Shown here in pieces: positions 51,621 to 59,691 of a stretch of 64,000 bases of DNA. The notes under the pieces were generated by a model. It worked only from the letters and a program-made list of their open reading frames with translations. It had not been told where the DNA came from and did not search any database. The stretch's first letter is position 1; each line of letters begins with the position of its first letter. This DNA comes from JBBECE01 sp964574935. Lineage in GTDB: Bacteria > Pseudomonadota > Alphaproteobacteria > Rhizobiales > Devosiaceae. The translations under genes were made by a program, and so were the position numbers. The DNA lies in assembly GCA_964574935.1 (NCBI GenBank), contig CAZNOZ010000012.1, forward strand, positions 1 through 64,000, in the 5' to 3' direction.

Positions 51621-52253
51621 CTAGCTGGTGAGCACAATACGCACCAGGTCGGCGGTGTTGCGGGCGCCGAGTTTCTCCATCACCCGGGCGCGGTGAACCT
51701 CGATGGTGCGCGGAGAAATGCCAAGCTCACGGCCCGCTTCCTTGTTGGATTGGCCGTTGGTGACCAGTTGCAGCACCTCGCGCTCGCGCGGCGTGAGCTG
51801 GGAGAAGCCGCGAATCTCGACCGGGCGGCGCCCGCCCTGGACGGCGCCGATATGCACGTCGCGCCGGAGCGCATCGCGCACCGTGCGAACCAACTGCTCG
51901 GTGTTGACGGGCTTGACCAGCACGTCGGCGGCGCCCCGCTTCATGGCTTCCACGGCTCCGCGGATATTGGGCTCGTCGGCGAGCATGAATACCGGCGTGC
52001 CGGTGCGCATCGATTTGACGCGGACCAGGGTCGGCAGCGTGTCTTCGCCCGTGACCGCGAGATTCATGATCAACACATCAGGCGCGCGCCGTTCGAAGGC
52101 GCCGAGCATCTGCTCGAGGGTGCCCGAAAACGCGGTCTGAAAGCCCTCGAGCCGGAACAGAACGCTCAATGCCTCGCAAGTGGCATTGTCGGAATCGAGA
52201 ATGTGGACCAGACGATCCCGGTTAAATGAGTTGTGATAGTGAACATCGTTCAT
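51621..52253 (-). CDS. FixJ/LuxR-type response regulator with degenerate receiver
   Basis: A 210-residue protein with a receiver domain (1-130) and a LuxR/FixJ helix-turn-helix (LTPREREVLQLVTNGQSNKEAGRELGISPRTIEVHRARVMEKL, 153-195). In the receiver, the phospho-acceptor position reads PDVLIMNLAVTG, so Asn64 replaces Asp; the conserved Thr/Ser reads Ala (FMLADE), while Lys114 (LVKPV) stays. It is thus a pseudo-receiver, unlikely to be phosphorylated in the normal way. No kinase gene is adjacent. GGGGGCG precedes ATG 52253. Target genes unknown; inverted repeats lie upstream. Confidence 0.88.
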   Translation of the reverse strand: MNDVHYHNSFNRDRLVHILDSDNATCEALSVLFRLEGFQTAFSGTLEQMLGAFERRAPDVLIMNLAVTGEDTLPTLVRVKSMRTGTPVFMLADEPNIRGAVEAMKRGAADVLVKPVNTEQLVRTVRDALRRDVHIGAVQGGRRPVEIRGFSQLTPREREVLQLVTNGQSNKEAGRELGISPRTIEVHRARVMEKLGARNTADLVRIVLTS

Positions 52254-52577
52254 AGTACGCCCCCATTTCTTGCGCCGCCGCTATCAGTGGCGCTTGGCGC
52301 CGCGATTGAGCGACCGGAGGCGTCCGGGCGATCCCCTTGACGCCGATTCGGCCCGCCCCGGACGCTGGCGGGGCGGCCTCTTGAGTCGGTGTTTATGCAA
52401 CCGCGAGGCGTATTGATTGTGTTGCGTAGCTAGAACTGCGCATAGACGAGAAGCCCTTACGGATTACTACCTAGGATTGTATCTCTAGGCCGTGGAGGGC
52501 TCCAATACAACCCTTGATTGTATTCAAGTGCGCCGCCAATCGGCCGTTTCAGACAGTTGGGCGCGGGCGGAGAGGAC
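52254..52577. promoter_or_regulatory. Promoter region of FixJ-like regulator with inverted repeats
   Basis: These 324 bases hold no gene. An AT-richer part has a perfect inverted repeat AATACAA-N7-TTGTATT (52504-52524), a further GATTGTAT at 52475-52482, and CCTAG (52470-52474) with CTAGG (52485-52489). The TTGTAT element thus occurs three times in 50 bases upstream of the regulator gene, suggesting autoregulation or another factor. A GC-rich hairpin CGGCGC...GCGCCG-like stretch lies nearer the gene. Confidence 0.45.
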
Positions 52578-53003
52578 CTAGCGCTTGGCCAGCAGATCCC
52601 GAATCTCGGACAGCAGGACCTCCTGCTTCGGCGGGGCCGGCGGTTCGGCCGGTGCCGCCTCCTGCTGACGCCGCATCATGTTGATCGCCTTGACCACCAT
52701 GAACAGCACCAGCGCAATGATCGCGAACTTGACCACCGCGTTGATGAACAGTCCGACGTTCAGCGTCGCGACCCCCAGTTCCTGCGCCTGGGCGATCGAT
52801 GCGATTGCCTGCCCGCCGGCGTCGCCGAGCACGACGAACCAGTTCGAGAAATCGATGCCGCCGACGACCAGCCCGATGACGGGCATGAATACGTCGTCAA
52901 CCAGAGAGGAGACGATGGCACCGAAGGCGGCACCGATGATGATGCCGACGGCCATGTCGACCATGTTGCCCTTGAGGGCAAACTCCCTGAATTCACGCAG
53001 CAT
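52578..53003 (-). CDS. mscL: Large-conductance mechanosensitive channel
   Basis: A 141-residue MscL. FREFALKGNMVDMAVGIIIGAAFGAIVSSLVDDVFMPVIG at residues 4-43 is the pore-forming first helix; a second segment (INAVVKFAIIALVLFMVVKAIN) follows and the C-terminal bundle ends VLLSEIRDLLAKR. It opens at near-lytic membrane tension. GGAGGA precedes ATG 53003; six upstream codons are not used. Divergent from podJ. Confidence 0.97.
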   Translation of the reverse strand: MLREFREFALKGNMVDMAVGIIIGAAFGAIVSSLVDDVFMPVIGLVVGGIDFSNWFVVLGDAGGQAIASIAQAQELGVATLNVGLFINAVVKFAIIALVLFMVVKAINMMRRQQEAAPAEPPAPPKQEVLLSEIRDLLAKR

Positions 53004-53131
53004 GAGCAAAGTCCTCCGCACTTTTGGCTGAACCGGCGCCGTGCGGGCGTCGGAGCGGCGTGTATATCAGCCTTTCGCCGTCCGGCGCCACTCCAGCCCG
53101 GCGAGGGCCGATGACGCATTTTGCGACAGAA

Positions 53132-53158
53132 TTAACCCGTTCTTTACCATGTTCTTTA
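53132..53158 (+). promoter_or_regulatory. CtrA-box-like sequence and direct repeats upstream of podJ
   Basis: TTAA-N7-TTTA (53132-53146) differs at one base from the CtrA consensus TTAA-N7-TTAA, and TTTACCAT (53143-53150) from the half-site TTAACCAT. GTTCTTTA is repeated at 53139-53146 and 53151-53158. Cell-cycle control of podJ is known in relatives; here it is inferred from motif and place. Confidence 0.4.
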
Positions 53159-53217
53159 AACAGTAGCGGCATCGATACTCTCAATGGCGATCCCGCTTCG
53201 GTGGGATCGCGGCTCAC

Positions 53218-56200
53218 ATGGAATCGAAAATGGCCGAGCAGCGCGCAAAGATTTCGAATTCACCCACCGGGGAGCCGGATTCCGAGAACGGCGACGATAA
53301 GGAGTGGGAAGCGCTGCGCGACGATTTGGGCGACATTCTCGCCGAGACCGGCGACGCACCCGAAGCTGACGCCGGACCGGAAGGCTCCGGCGGCGCCGAC
53401 GAGGCGGAATCGGACGGGGACGAGCCGGCCGCCAAGGCAAAAGGCGCCAAGGCAAAAGGCGCCAAGGACTTCTTCGACCATCTCGACGAGCTGCGCTCGC
53501 ACTTCAGCGAGAAAGCCCAGTCCCGCTCCTATGGCGACCGCCGGCGTGAAGCGCTGGAGTCGCTGCAGAAGACCGTCGAAGGGCCCAGCGAGCCTTCGGC
53601 CGACGCGGGCGCAATCGAGGCGGCGGCGGACGCGGCCCTCGCTGATGCCGAAGAGGGCGCAGCGACCGACACCGGTGACGTGACGGCGCCCAGCGAGGCA
53701 TTGACCGAAGCTCAGGCCTCCGCCGACGACACCGGCCCGGCACAAAGCGCCACGGCGTCGTCGCTGCAGGCGGCCGTCGAAAAAATCCGCTCCACGCGCC
53801 GGAGCAGCATCGAAGGGAATACCTCGCCGTCCCTGCCGCCGGCAGGCGGGCAAGAGCGCGGATTCGGCGAGGTGATCGAGATGACCTCGCAGCTGGGTGA
53901 GCGCATGGGGGACCTCGAACGCTCGGTCACCGACCGGTTCGAGAAACTGCCGGACGCCACTTCCATCTCGCGGCAAATGGAAGCCTTGAGCGAGACTGTC
54001 GACCAGCTCTCCGAAATCGTCCGCAACGCCGCCGACACTTCCGGGCTAGAGACCAGGATCGCCGATATCCTCGGCGTCGAGCGGCAGGATCCGGCGGTCG
54101 AACGCCTGGAGAGCCGCATGGAGCGGCTCAACGAGTCGGTGCGCAAGCTCGCCGACATCCAGGTCCGCAAAGTCAAATCCGACACCGACGACGGCGGCGA
54201 CGGCGAAGGCGAGGCGACGGCAACCGAACATATGGAAGCCTCGATCCGGGCCATCTACGACAAGCTCGATGCGTTCGAGCACTCCGCGGGCGTGAACCCG
54301 GAGGAAATGGAACGGTTGAGCGAACGGATCGGCAAGCTCGCCGCGACGCTCGATGAATCAAGCGGCCGCGGAGATGTCGGCGACGAGTTGATCGAGCGCA
54401 TCAACGCGATCGCCACGCATGTCGAGTCGCTCGAGCCAAGCGAGGGATCGGTCGGGTTCGTCGAGCTCAAGGACGAGATCGGCACCCTGCGCCGCTACAT
54501 GGTCGAAGCGTTCGAGCCGCGGTTCGACGCCCTCGAAGAGCGCATCAAGGAGCTGGGCAGCCGCATCGCCGGCGGTGTGCCGGACGGAATCGGTCAGGAG
54601 CTGCTCGAGGAGCAGCTCAAACTGCTGATTTCCAAGGTGGATCAAACCAGCGAGGCGCTCACCGCGCTCAACGCCCGGCAAGCCGAGGCTTCCCAGCGGC
54701 AGTTGCCGGACGCGGCCGAGCTGGTCGATCTGATTGCCGCCAAGACGGCTTCGGAAGTTGCCGCCCAGAAGCCGGCCGACTCCATCGGGATTTCGAACAT
54801 CGCCTTGTCGGCGCTCAGGGAATCGATCGCCCAGGTCGAGCGCCGGCTGGACAATCTGCAGGATGCGCTCAAACGGCTGCACAAGGCGCAGCAGCCGGGA
54901 TCTTTGGCGCCTCAGGCCGCAGTTGCTCCGTTGCAGGCTGCAATGAGCCCGGGCGCTCAGTCGGCGCCGCTGGAAGCGGTTGCAGGCGAGGTTGCGGCAG
55001 CCGCAGCGCAGGCGGCAAAGGCCGAGACGTCGTCTCCGATCGACGAGATGCCGGCCCCCTACCTGCCGCCCGCCAAGGGCGAGCTGCCGCCGAAGCCCGA
55101 ATCGAGCCTCGGACAAAGCGCCGACGACATCTTCAAACGAGCCGCCGAAAAAGCCCGTGTCGAAAGCAGCGAAGCCGCACTTGCGGCGCGAAGCGAAGAT
55201 TCGCGGGACCGGCCGCGAATCAGCCGCGAGAGCTTCATCGAGGCGGCACGCCGGGCGGCGCGACGCACCGCCGAGCCGAGCGTGCTCGACGCCGACGGCG
55301 GCTTCCTGGGCAAGGCGCTGGCGCGTCTGAAGCGCAAGGACGGCGAAATCGAGGACGCGACCCCCGAACAAGGTGAAACCGACGAAGCCGAGGCGGACGA
55401 CGAATCGCGGGCGCCCGAGCCCACACCCGCCGAGCCGGCTGCCGCCGATGAGGTGGTGATCGAGGAGCCGGACGCCGAGGACCATCGCGATGACGAGCCG
55501 GAGAGCTTTCTGAGCCAGCATCGCCGGCCAATATTGCTCGCGGCCTCGTTCGTGGCGATCGGGCTGATGACGTTGAATCTGATATCGCAACGGATGGGCG
55601 GCGGCGAAGACCTGGCCATCGAGCCCGCGACCATCGAACTCGGGTCGGGTTCACTCGACGAGGTCGCGGAGGCGCCCACGATCGGACTTGAGCCGGGCGA
55701 GGAACCGGCACCGGCCGACGTGCGCAAGGTGGGCGCCGTGGCGGACGCCGAGCCGATGCTCGACACCGGCACCGACGCTTTCGAGCCGGACGCCCAGGGG
55801 ATCGTCACCGGCTCCATCGATCCGCAGGACCAGGTGGCAGCTCTGGGACCGCCGGCATTGCGCGACGCGGCCGAGGCGGGCGACCCCAGGGCGCAATTCG
55901 AGATCGCCGCCATGTACACGGAAGGCCAGGTCACCGCGCAGGACTACTCGGCCGCGGCGATGTGGTATGGGCGAGCCGCCGGCAGCGGTTTCGCGCCGGC
56001 CGCCTATCGGCTGGGCAATCTCTACGAGTATGGCCGCGGGGTCGACGAGGACCTCGAAGAGGCAAAGCGCTGGTACCAGGCGGCGGCACAGGCCGGCAAC
56101 CGGATGGCGATGCACAACCTGGCGGCGCTGTATGCCGGCGGGCAACTGGAGACCCAGGATTTCGCCTCGGCGGCCCTGTGGTTCGAGCGGGCCGCCTGGC

Positions 56201-56676
56201 TCGGCGTCAAGGACAGCCAGTTCAACCTCGGCATGCTGTACGCCCGCGGGCTCGGGGTCGACCAGGACTTCGTCCAGTCCTACCGCTGGTTTGCGCTCGC
56301 GGCGCTGGGCGGCGACGCCGACGCGGCCAAGGCCCGCGACGACATCGCCCGGTCGCTGGACGCCGATTCGCTGCGGCGCGCCGACGCCCTGGTCGAGAGC
56401 TGGCGGATGGGCGATCTCGACATCGCCGCCAACTACGCCCCGCTTGGGACCTGGGACGCGAATTTCGATCCTGGCGAGGAAGTTACCGACCCCGGGGTCG
56501 TGCGCCAGGTCCAGCAGCTGCTGGCCAAGCTCGGCTATGAAATTGGAGAGCCGGACGGAATCGCGGGGCCGAAGACCGAAATCTCGATCCGCGAGTTCGA
56601 ATCGGTGATCGGGATGCCCCCCAGCGGCAAGATCAATCCCAGGCTACTTGCGGTGCTGGCCACCCAACCGGTCTGA
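53218..56676 (+). CDS. podJ: PodJ-like polar localisation factor with Sel1 repeats
   Basis: A 1152-residue protein. Residues 1-760 are cytosolic, acidic, Glu/Ala-rich and largely coiled coil (many SERIGKLAATL, RRLDNLQDALKRL type heptads). One membrane segment (PILLAASFVAIGLMTLNLI) lies near 770-790. The periplasmic part has four Sel1-like repeats (about 880-1030, AAEAGDPRAQFEIAAMY and similar) and a peptidoglycan-binding domain at about 1094-1150 (VQQLLAKLGYEIGEPDGIAGPKT). This is the PodJ layout that organises the growing or new pole. A 15-bp repeat encodes AKGAKAKGAK near 75. ATG 53230 is an alternative start. Confidence 0.88.
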   Translation: MESKMAEQRAKISNSPTGEPDSENGDDKEWEALRDDLGDILAETGDAPEADAGPEGSGGADEAESDGDEPAAKAKGAKAKGAKDFFDHLDELRSHFSEKAQSRSYGDRRREALESLQKTVEGPSEPSADAGAIEAAADAALADAEEGAATDTGDVTAPSEALTEAQASADDTGPAQSATASSLQAAVEKIRSTRRSSIEGNTSPSLPPAGGQERGFGEVIEMTSQLGERMGDLERSVTDRFEKLPDATSISRQMEALSETVDQLSEIVRNAADTSGLETRIADILGVERQDPAVERLESRMERLNESVRKLADIQVRKVKSDTDDGGDGEGEATATEHMEASIRAIYDKLDAFEHSAGVNPEEMERLSERIGKLAATLDESSGRGDVGDELIERINAIATHVESLEPSEGSVGFVELKDEIGTLRRYMVEAFEPRFDALEERIKELGSRIAGGVPDGIGQELLEEQLKLLISKVDQTSEALTALNARQAEASQRQLPDAAELVDLIAAKTASEVAAQKPADSIGISNIALSALRESIAQVERRLDNLQDALKRLHKAQQPGSLAPQAAVAPLQAAMSPGAQSAPLEAVAGEVAAAAAQAAKAETSSPIDEMPAPYLPPAKGELPPKPESSLGQSADDIFKRAAEKARVESSEAALAARSEDSRDRPRISRESFIEAARRAARRTAEPSVLDADGGFLGKALARLKRKDGEIEDATPEQGETDEAEADDESRAPEPTPAEPAAADEVVIEEPDAEDHRDDEPESFLSQHRRPILLAASFVAIGLMTLNLISQRMGGGEDLAIEPATIELGSGSLDEVAEAPTIGLEPGEEPAPADVRKVGAVADAEPMLDTGTDAFEPDAQGIVTGSIDPQDQVAALGPPALRDAAEAGDPRAQFEIAAMYTEGQVTAQDYSAAAMWYGRAAGSGFAPAAYRLGNLYEYGRGVDEDLEEAKRWYQAAAQAGNRMAMHNLAALYAGGQLETQDFASAALWFERAAWLGVKDSQFNLGMLYARGLGVDQDFVQSYRWFALAALGGDADAAKARDDIARSLDADSLRRADALVESWRMGDLDIAANYAPLGTWDANFDPGEEVTDPGVVRQVQQLLAKLGYEIGEPDGIAGPKTEISIREFESVIGMPPSGKINPRLLAVLATQPV

Positions 56677-56699
56677 GCCGCCCAGGAATGGGTCCCCAG

Positions 56700-56731
56700 A
56701 CGCCGCCCCGGCAGCCCCGCGGGCGGCGTTT
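56700..56731 (+). terminator. Terminator hairpin after podJ
   Basis: ACGCCGCCC (56700-56708) pairs with GGGCGGCGT (56721-56729), followed by TT. The stem is strong, the T-run short; it lies 24 bases after the podJ stop. Confidence 0.55.
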
Positions 56732-56823
56732 GAGTGTGGTGCTGAGCGGCGGGCGCGGCGCGTTGACAGCTCCGTCGGGGGGCGCGTAAGCAGTCGATCG
56801 ACACCACCCCGGGACCAATCCCC

Positions 56824-57753
56824 GTGCAGCTTTATCTGCCCATCGCTGAGCTATCGCTCAACCTTTTCGTGTTGATCGGTATGGGCGGGGCTGTGGGTTT
56901 CTTGTCGGGTCTGTTCGGGGTCGGCGGCGGCTTCCTGCTCACGCCGCTGCTGATCTTCTCGGGCATCCCGCCTCCGGTGGCGGTGGCGTCGGTGACCGGA
57001 CAGGTGGTGGCGGCATCCACCTCCGGAGCGCTCAGCTACTACCGGCGCGGCGGCATCGATTTCAAGCTGGCGCTGTATCTGGTGCTGTCGGGGATCATAG
57101 GGACGGCGATCGGGGTGTGGGTATTCGGGCTGCTCAGGCAAGCGGGTCTGCTCGAAGCGGCGATTTCGCTCGGATATCTGGTGTTTCTGGGCTCGATCGG
57201 CTCGATCATGCTCTACGAGGCGGCGCGCTCGCTGATGATGGCGCAGGCCGGCCACCCGGTTCCGGCGCGGATGCCGCGGCATCACAACTGGGTGCACGGG
57301 CTCCCGCTGAGGCTCAGGTTCAAGCGCTCGCAGCTTTATATCAGCGTCATTCCGGTGGTGGTGATCGGGATCGGGATCGGGCTGATCGGGGCGCTGCTGG
57401 GGATCGGCGGCGGCTTCATCCTGGTTCCGGCGTTGATCTACCTGCTGCGGGTGCCGGGCAATGTGGTGATCGGTACGGCGCTGTTGCATGTCTTGTGCAT
57501 CATGGCGGCGGCGACCGTGATGCATGCGGTGGCCAGCCACACCGTCGACATCATCCTCGCCTTCACGCTGATGCTTGGCTCGGTGGCGGGGGCACAGTTC
57601 GGGGCGGCAGCGGGAAGACGGCTCAGAGGCGACCAGCTGCGGTTGTTGCTGGCGCTCGTGGTTCTGGGGGTGGCGCTCCGGTTCGCGGCCTCGCTCCTGA
57701 TCGCGCCGGCGGACCCCTTCTCGATGGCCATCCTGACCCCGGGAGTGGTGTGA
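56824..57753 (+). CDS. TauE/SafE-family (TSUP) membrane transporter
   Basis: A 309-residue membrane protein with about eight segments and the two TSUP half signatures: GFLSGLFGVGGGFLLTPLL at 25-43 and GLIGALLGIGGGFILVPAL near 188-206. The family moves sulfite, sulfoacetate or other small anions. A cytosolic loop with HHNWVHGLPLRLRFKRS joins the halves. Start is GTG at 56824. Its TGA overlaps the next start as TGATG, so the TIGR02186 gene is coupled; such pairs are common in Alphaproteobacteria. Confidence 0.92.
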   Translation: MQLYLPIAELSLNLFVLIGMGGAVGFLSGLFGVGGGFLLTPLLIFSGIPPPVAVASVTGQVVAASTSGALSYYRRGGIDFKLALYLVLSGIIGTAIGVWVFGLLRQAGLLEAAISLGYLVFLGSIGSIMLYEAARSLMMAQAGHPVPARMPRHHNWVHGLPLRLRFKRSQLYISVIPVVVIGIGIGLIGALLGIGGGFILVPALIYLLRVPGNVVIGTALLHVLCIMAAATVMHAVASHTVDIILAFTLMLGSVAGAQFGAAAGRRLRGDQLRLLLALVVLGVALRFAASLLIAPADPFSMAILTPGVV

Positions 57754-58511
57754 TGCGCGGTGCCGTGCTCGGGGTGATGGTCACGTTGGCGCTGGTGCAG
57801 CCGGCCCTCGGGCAGCGGCTTGTCGCCTCCACCTCGGATCCGGAAGTGTCGATCGATTCGACGTTCGCCGGCGAGAAGATCACCCTTTTCGGCGCTATCG
57901 AACCGGAAATCGGGGAGACCGAGGCACCGTCGGGCACCTACGACATCGTCATCGCGATCGAGGGACCCAGCGCCGATCGGGTGGCGCGCCGCAAAGCGCG
58001 GACGTTCGGCATCTGGCTCAATCTCGAGCAGGTGGTGTTCCGCAATTTCCCGAGCTTCTACTGGATCATCGCCAGCGCGCCGCTGGATCAGATCACCGAT
58101 CCCGGGACCATCGTGGAGGAGCGGCTGAGCTTTCAGGCGCAGTCGATTCTGGCGACGGGCGCTGAGGATCCGACCATCGAAATGTTCGGAGGGGAGCTGG
58201 TGCGCCTGATGCAGACGCGGGGGCTGTTCGGGGTCGATGATCGGGCGGTGATGTTCATGTCCGACCGCTTCTACACGGCCCGGGTCGACTTGCCGGCGTT
58301 CGTGCCCAACGGCAGCTACACCGCCCGGACGCTTCTGTTCCGGGACGGCGCAATCGTGGCACGGCGCGCCGACTCCTTTTCCGTGCGCACCGCCGGGATC
58401 GAGCGGTTCGTCGCCGACACGGCGCGCAACCAGTCGCTCGCCTATGGGTTGGTGTGTGTGGGGCTGGCTCTGTCGACCGGCTGGCTCGGCGGCCTTGTGT
58501 TTCGGCGATAG
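57753..58511 (+). CDS. TIGR02186 family membrane-anchored protein
   Basis: A 252-residue exported protein with a signal peptide (residues 1-20, ALG-Q) and a C-terminal membrane anchor (AYGLVCVGLALSTGWLGGLVF). The periplasmic body has VSIDSTFAGEKITLFGAIEP, TYDIVIAIEGPS, RRKARTFGIWLN and SFYWIIASAPLD, the TIGR02186 pattern. The ATG overlaps the TauE-type stop. Function is unknown; constant pairing suggests a partner of that transporter. Confidence 0.88.
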   Translation: MRGAVLGVMVTLALVQPALGQRLVASTSDPEVSIDSTFAGEKITLFGAIEPEIGETEAPSGTYDIVIAIEGPSADRVARRKARTFGIWLNLEQVVFRNFPSFYWIIASAPLDQITDPGTIVEERLSFQAQSILATGAEDPTIEMFGGELVRLMQTRGLFGVDDRAVMFMSDRFYTARVDLPAFVPNGSYTARTLLFRDGAIVARRADSFSVRTAGIERFVADTARNQSLAYGLVCVGLALSTGWLGGLVFRR

Positions 58512-58520
58512 GGGCATCGG

Positions 58521-58976
58521 ATGGCGGAGGCACCCCCGGTCTGGACCCGCATCATCACCGTAGCCGCGGCGGCGGGTCTGGCGCCGTTTATCGCGGGGCT
58601 CGTGTTCACCGTTAACCCGTCGTTGCAGCCGCTCGATCAGGTGGTGTTCGAGCGGGCGCTGCTCGGCTACGGGGCGGTGATCCTGGGGTTTTTGAGCGGC
58701 GTCAGGTGGGGGATGCGGATGCAGGGCGGGTTCGGCTCCGACATCATCTACCTCGCCGCAATCGTCGTTTCGGGAGGCGGTTTCCTGACGCTCCTGCTGC
58801 CGTTTCCGCTCGGGATCGCGCTGCTGATCGTCGGGTTCGGCGCGCAGGGGGCGTGGGACGTGTGGGGCGGATTCCGCGGCTCGGTCCCGCGGGCCTACGT
58901 CCGCATGCGTTCGGTGATTACGTGGATGACCTGCGCGGTGCTGATCGCGACACTGGTGGCCGCGGCGATCGTGTGA
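58521..58976 (+). CDS. DUF3429 family membrane protein
   Basis: A 151-residue inner-membrane protein with about five hydrophobic segments and the DUF3429 core ALLGYGAVILGFLSGVRWGMRM near residues 46-67 and AQGAWDVWGGF near 108. ATG at 58521 lies 9 bases after the TIGR02186 gene, so it may form an operon with it and the TauE-type transporter. No activity is known. Confidence 0.87.
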   Translation: MAEAPPVWTRIITVAAAAGLAPFIAGLVFTVNPSLQPLDQVVFERALLGYGAVILGFLSGVRWGMRMQGGFGSDIIYLAAIVVSGGGFLTLLLPFPLGIALLIVGFGAQGAWDVWGGFRGSVPRAYVRMRSVITWMTCAVLIATLVAAAIV

Positions 58977-58980
58977 GGGC

Positions 58981-59691
58981 TCAGGCGAGGTGCTGGCGGC
59001 CAACTCGCCAGGGCCGGTCGCGGCCGAGCATGACCAGGTTGAGCCGATGCGGCACCAACAGGCCCGCGAATGCGGGTCCAATGATGTCAAGTGAGCCGGT
59101 GGAGACTCCGTAGGCGGGCAAGACCATTCGATTGTCGTCCCACACGAAACAGGGCCGGCGCGTCGAGCGGCCGTTGATGCGCACCCGGGCGGCAGGATGC
59201 AGATGGCCGGCGATCTGGCCGGCCACAGTTGCGTCCGGGTGGTGGCTGAGGCTCAGCCCGGCAACCTCGAGATCGCGCACGAAGTCGCCGCCGAGCCCGT
59301 GCGGAGCCGGATCGTGATTGCCGGCGAACCAGATCCAGTCGCGTCCCGCCATCAGCGCCGCGAGCGCCCGCCGGTCCGCCTCGACCAACTCCCCGGAAGC
59401 CCCGTCGCGGTGGAAGCTGTCGCCGAGGCAGACAACGCCGGCCGGCGCCGTCGCCTCGACGTCGGCGGCGAGACGCCTGAGGGTGGCGCCGGTGTCATAA
59501 GGGGGCAGGAACTGGCGGGCGGAGGCGAAGGACGCCATCTTTTCGAGGTGGAGATCGGCGACGATCAGGAGGTCTCGGGCCGGCCAGAAGAGCGCTCCGG
59601 ACCCGAGCGCCAAGAAATCGTGCCCGCAAAAGCCGATGGCCTCGGCCGGCAGGGCGGACAGGGTCGCAAGCTGCCGCGCCGTCTCGGTCAT
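58981..59691 (-). CDS. pdeM: Ligase-associated DNA damage response endonuclease PdeM
   Basis: A 236-residue metallophosphoesterase. LLIVADLHLEKM (near residue 42), VVCLGDSFHRDG (near 87), WFAGNHDPAP and AGHLHPAARV supply the two-metal site. PdeM-type proteins occur with a DEXH helicase, an exonuclease and an ATP-dependent ligase in a bacterial DNA-repair set. ATG at 59691 overlaps the stop of the upstream helicase gene (ATGA), so they are coupled. The exonuclease and ligase genes are not in this window. Confidence 0.92.
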   Translation of the reverse strand: MTETARQLATLSALPAEAIGFCGHDFLALGSGALFWPARDLLIVADLHLEKMASFASARQFLPPYDTGATLRRLAADVEATAPAGVVCLGDSFHRDGASGELVEADRRALAALMAGRDWIWFAGNHDPAPHGLGGDFVRDLEVAGLSLSHHPDATVAGQIAGHLHPAARVRINGRSTRRPCFVWDDNRMVLPAYGVSTGSLDIIGPAFAGLLVPHRLNLVMLGRDRPWRVGRQHLA

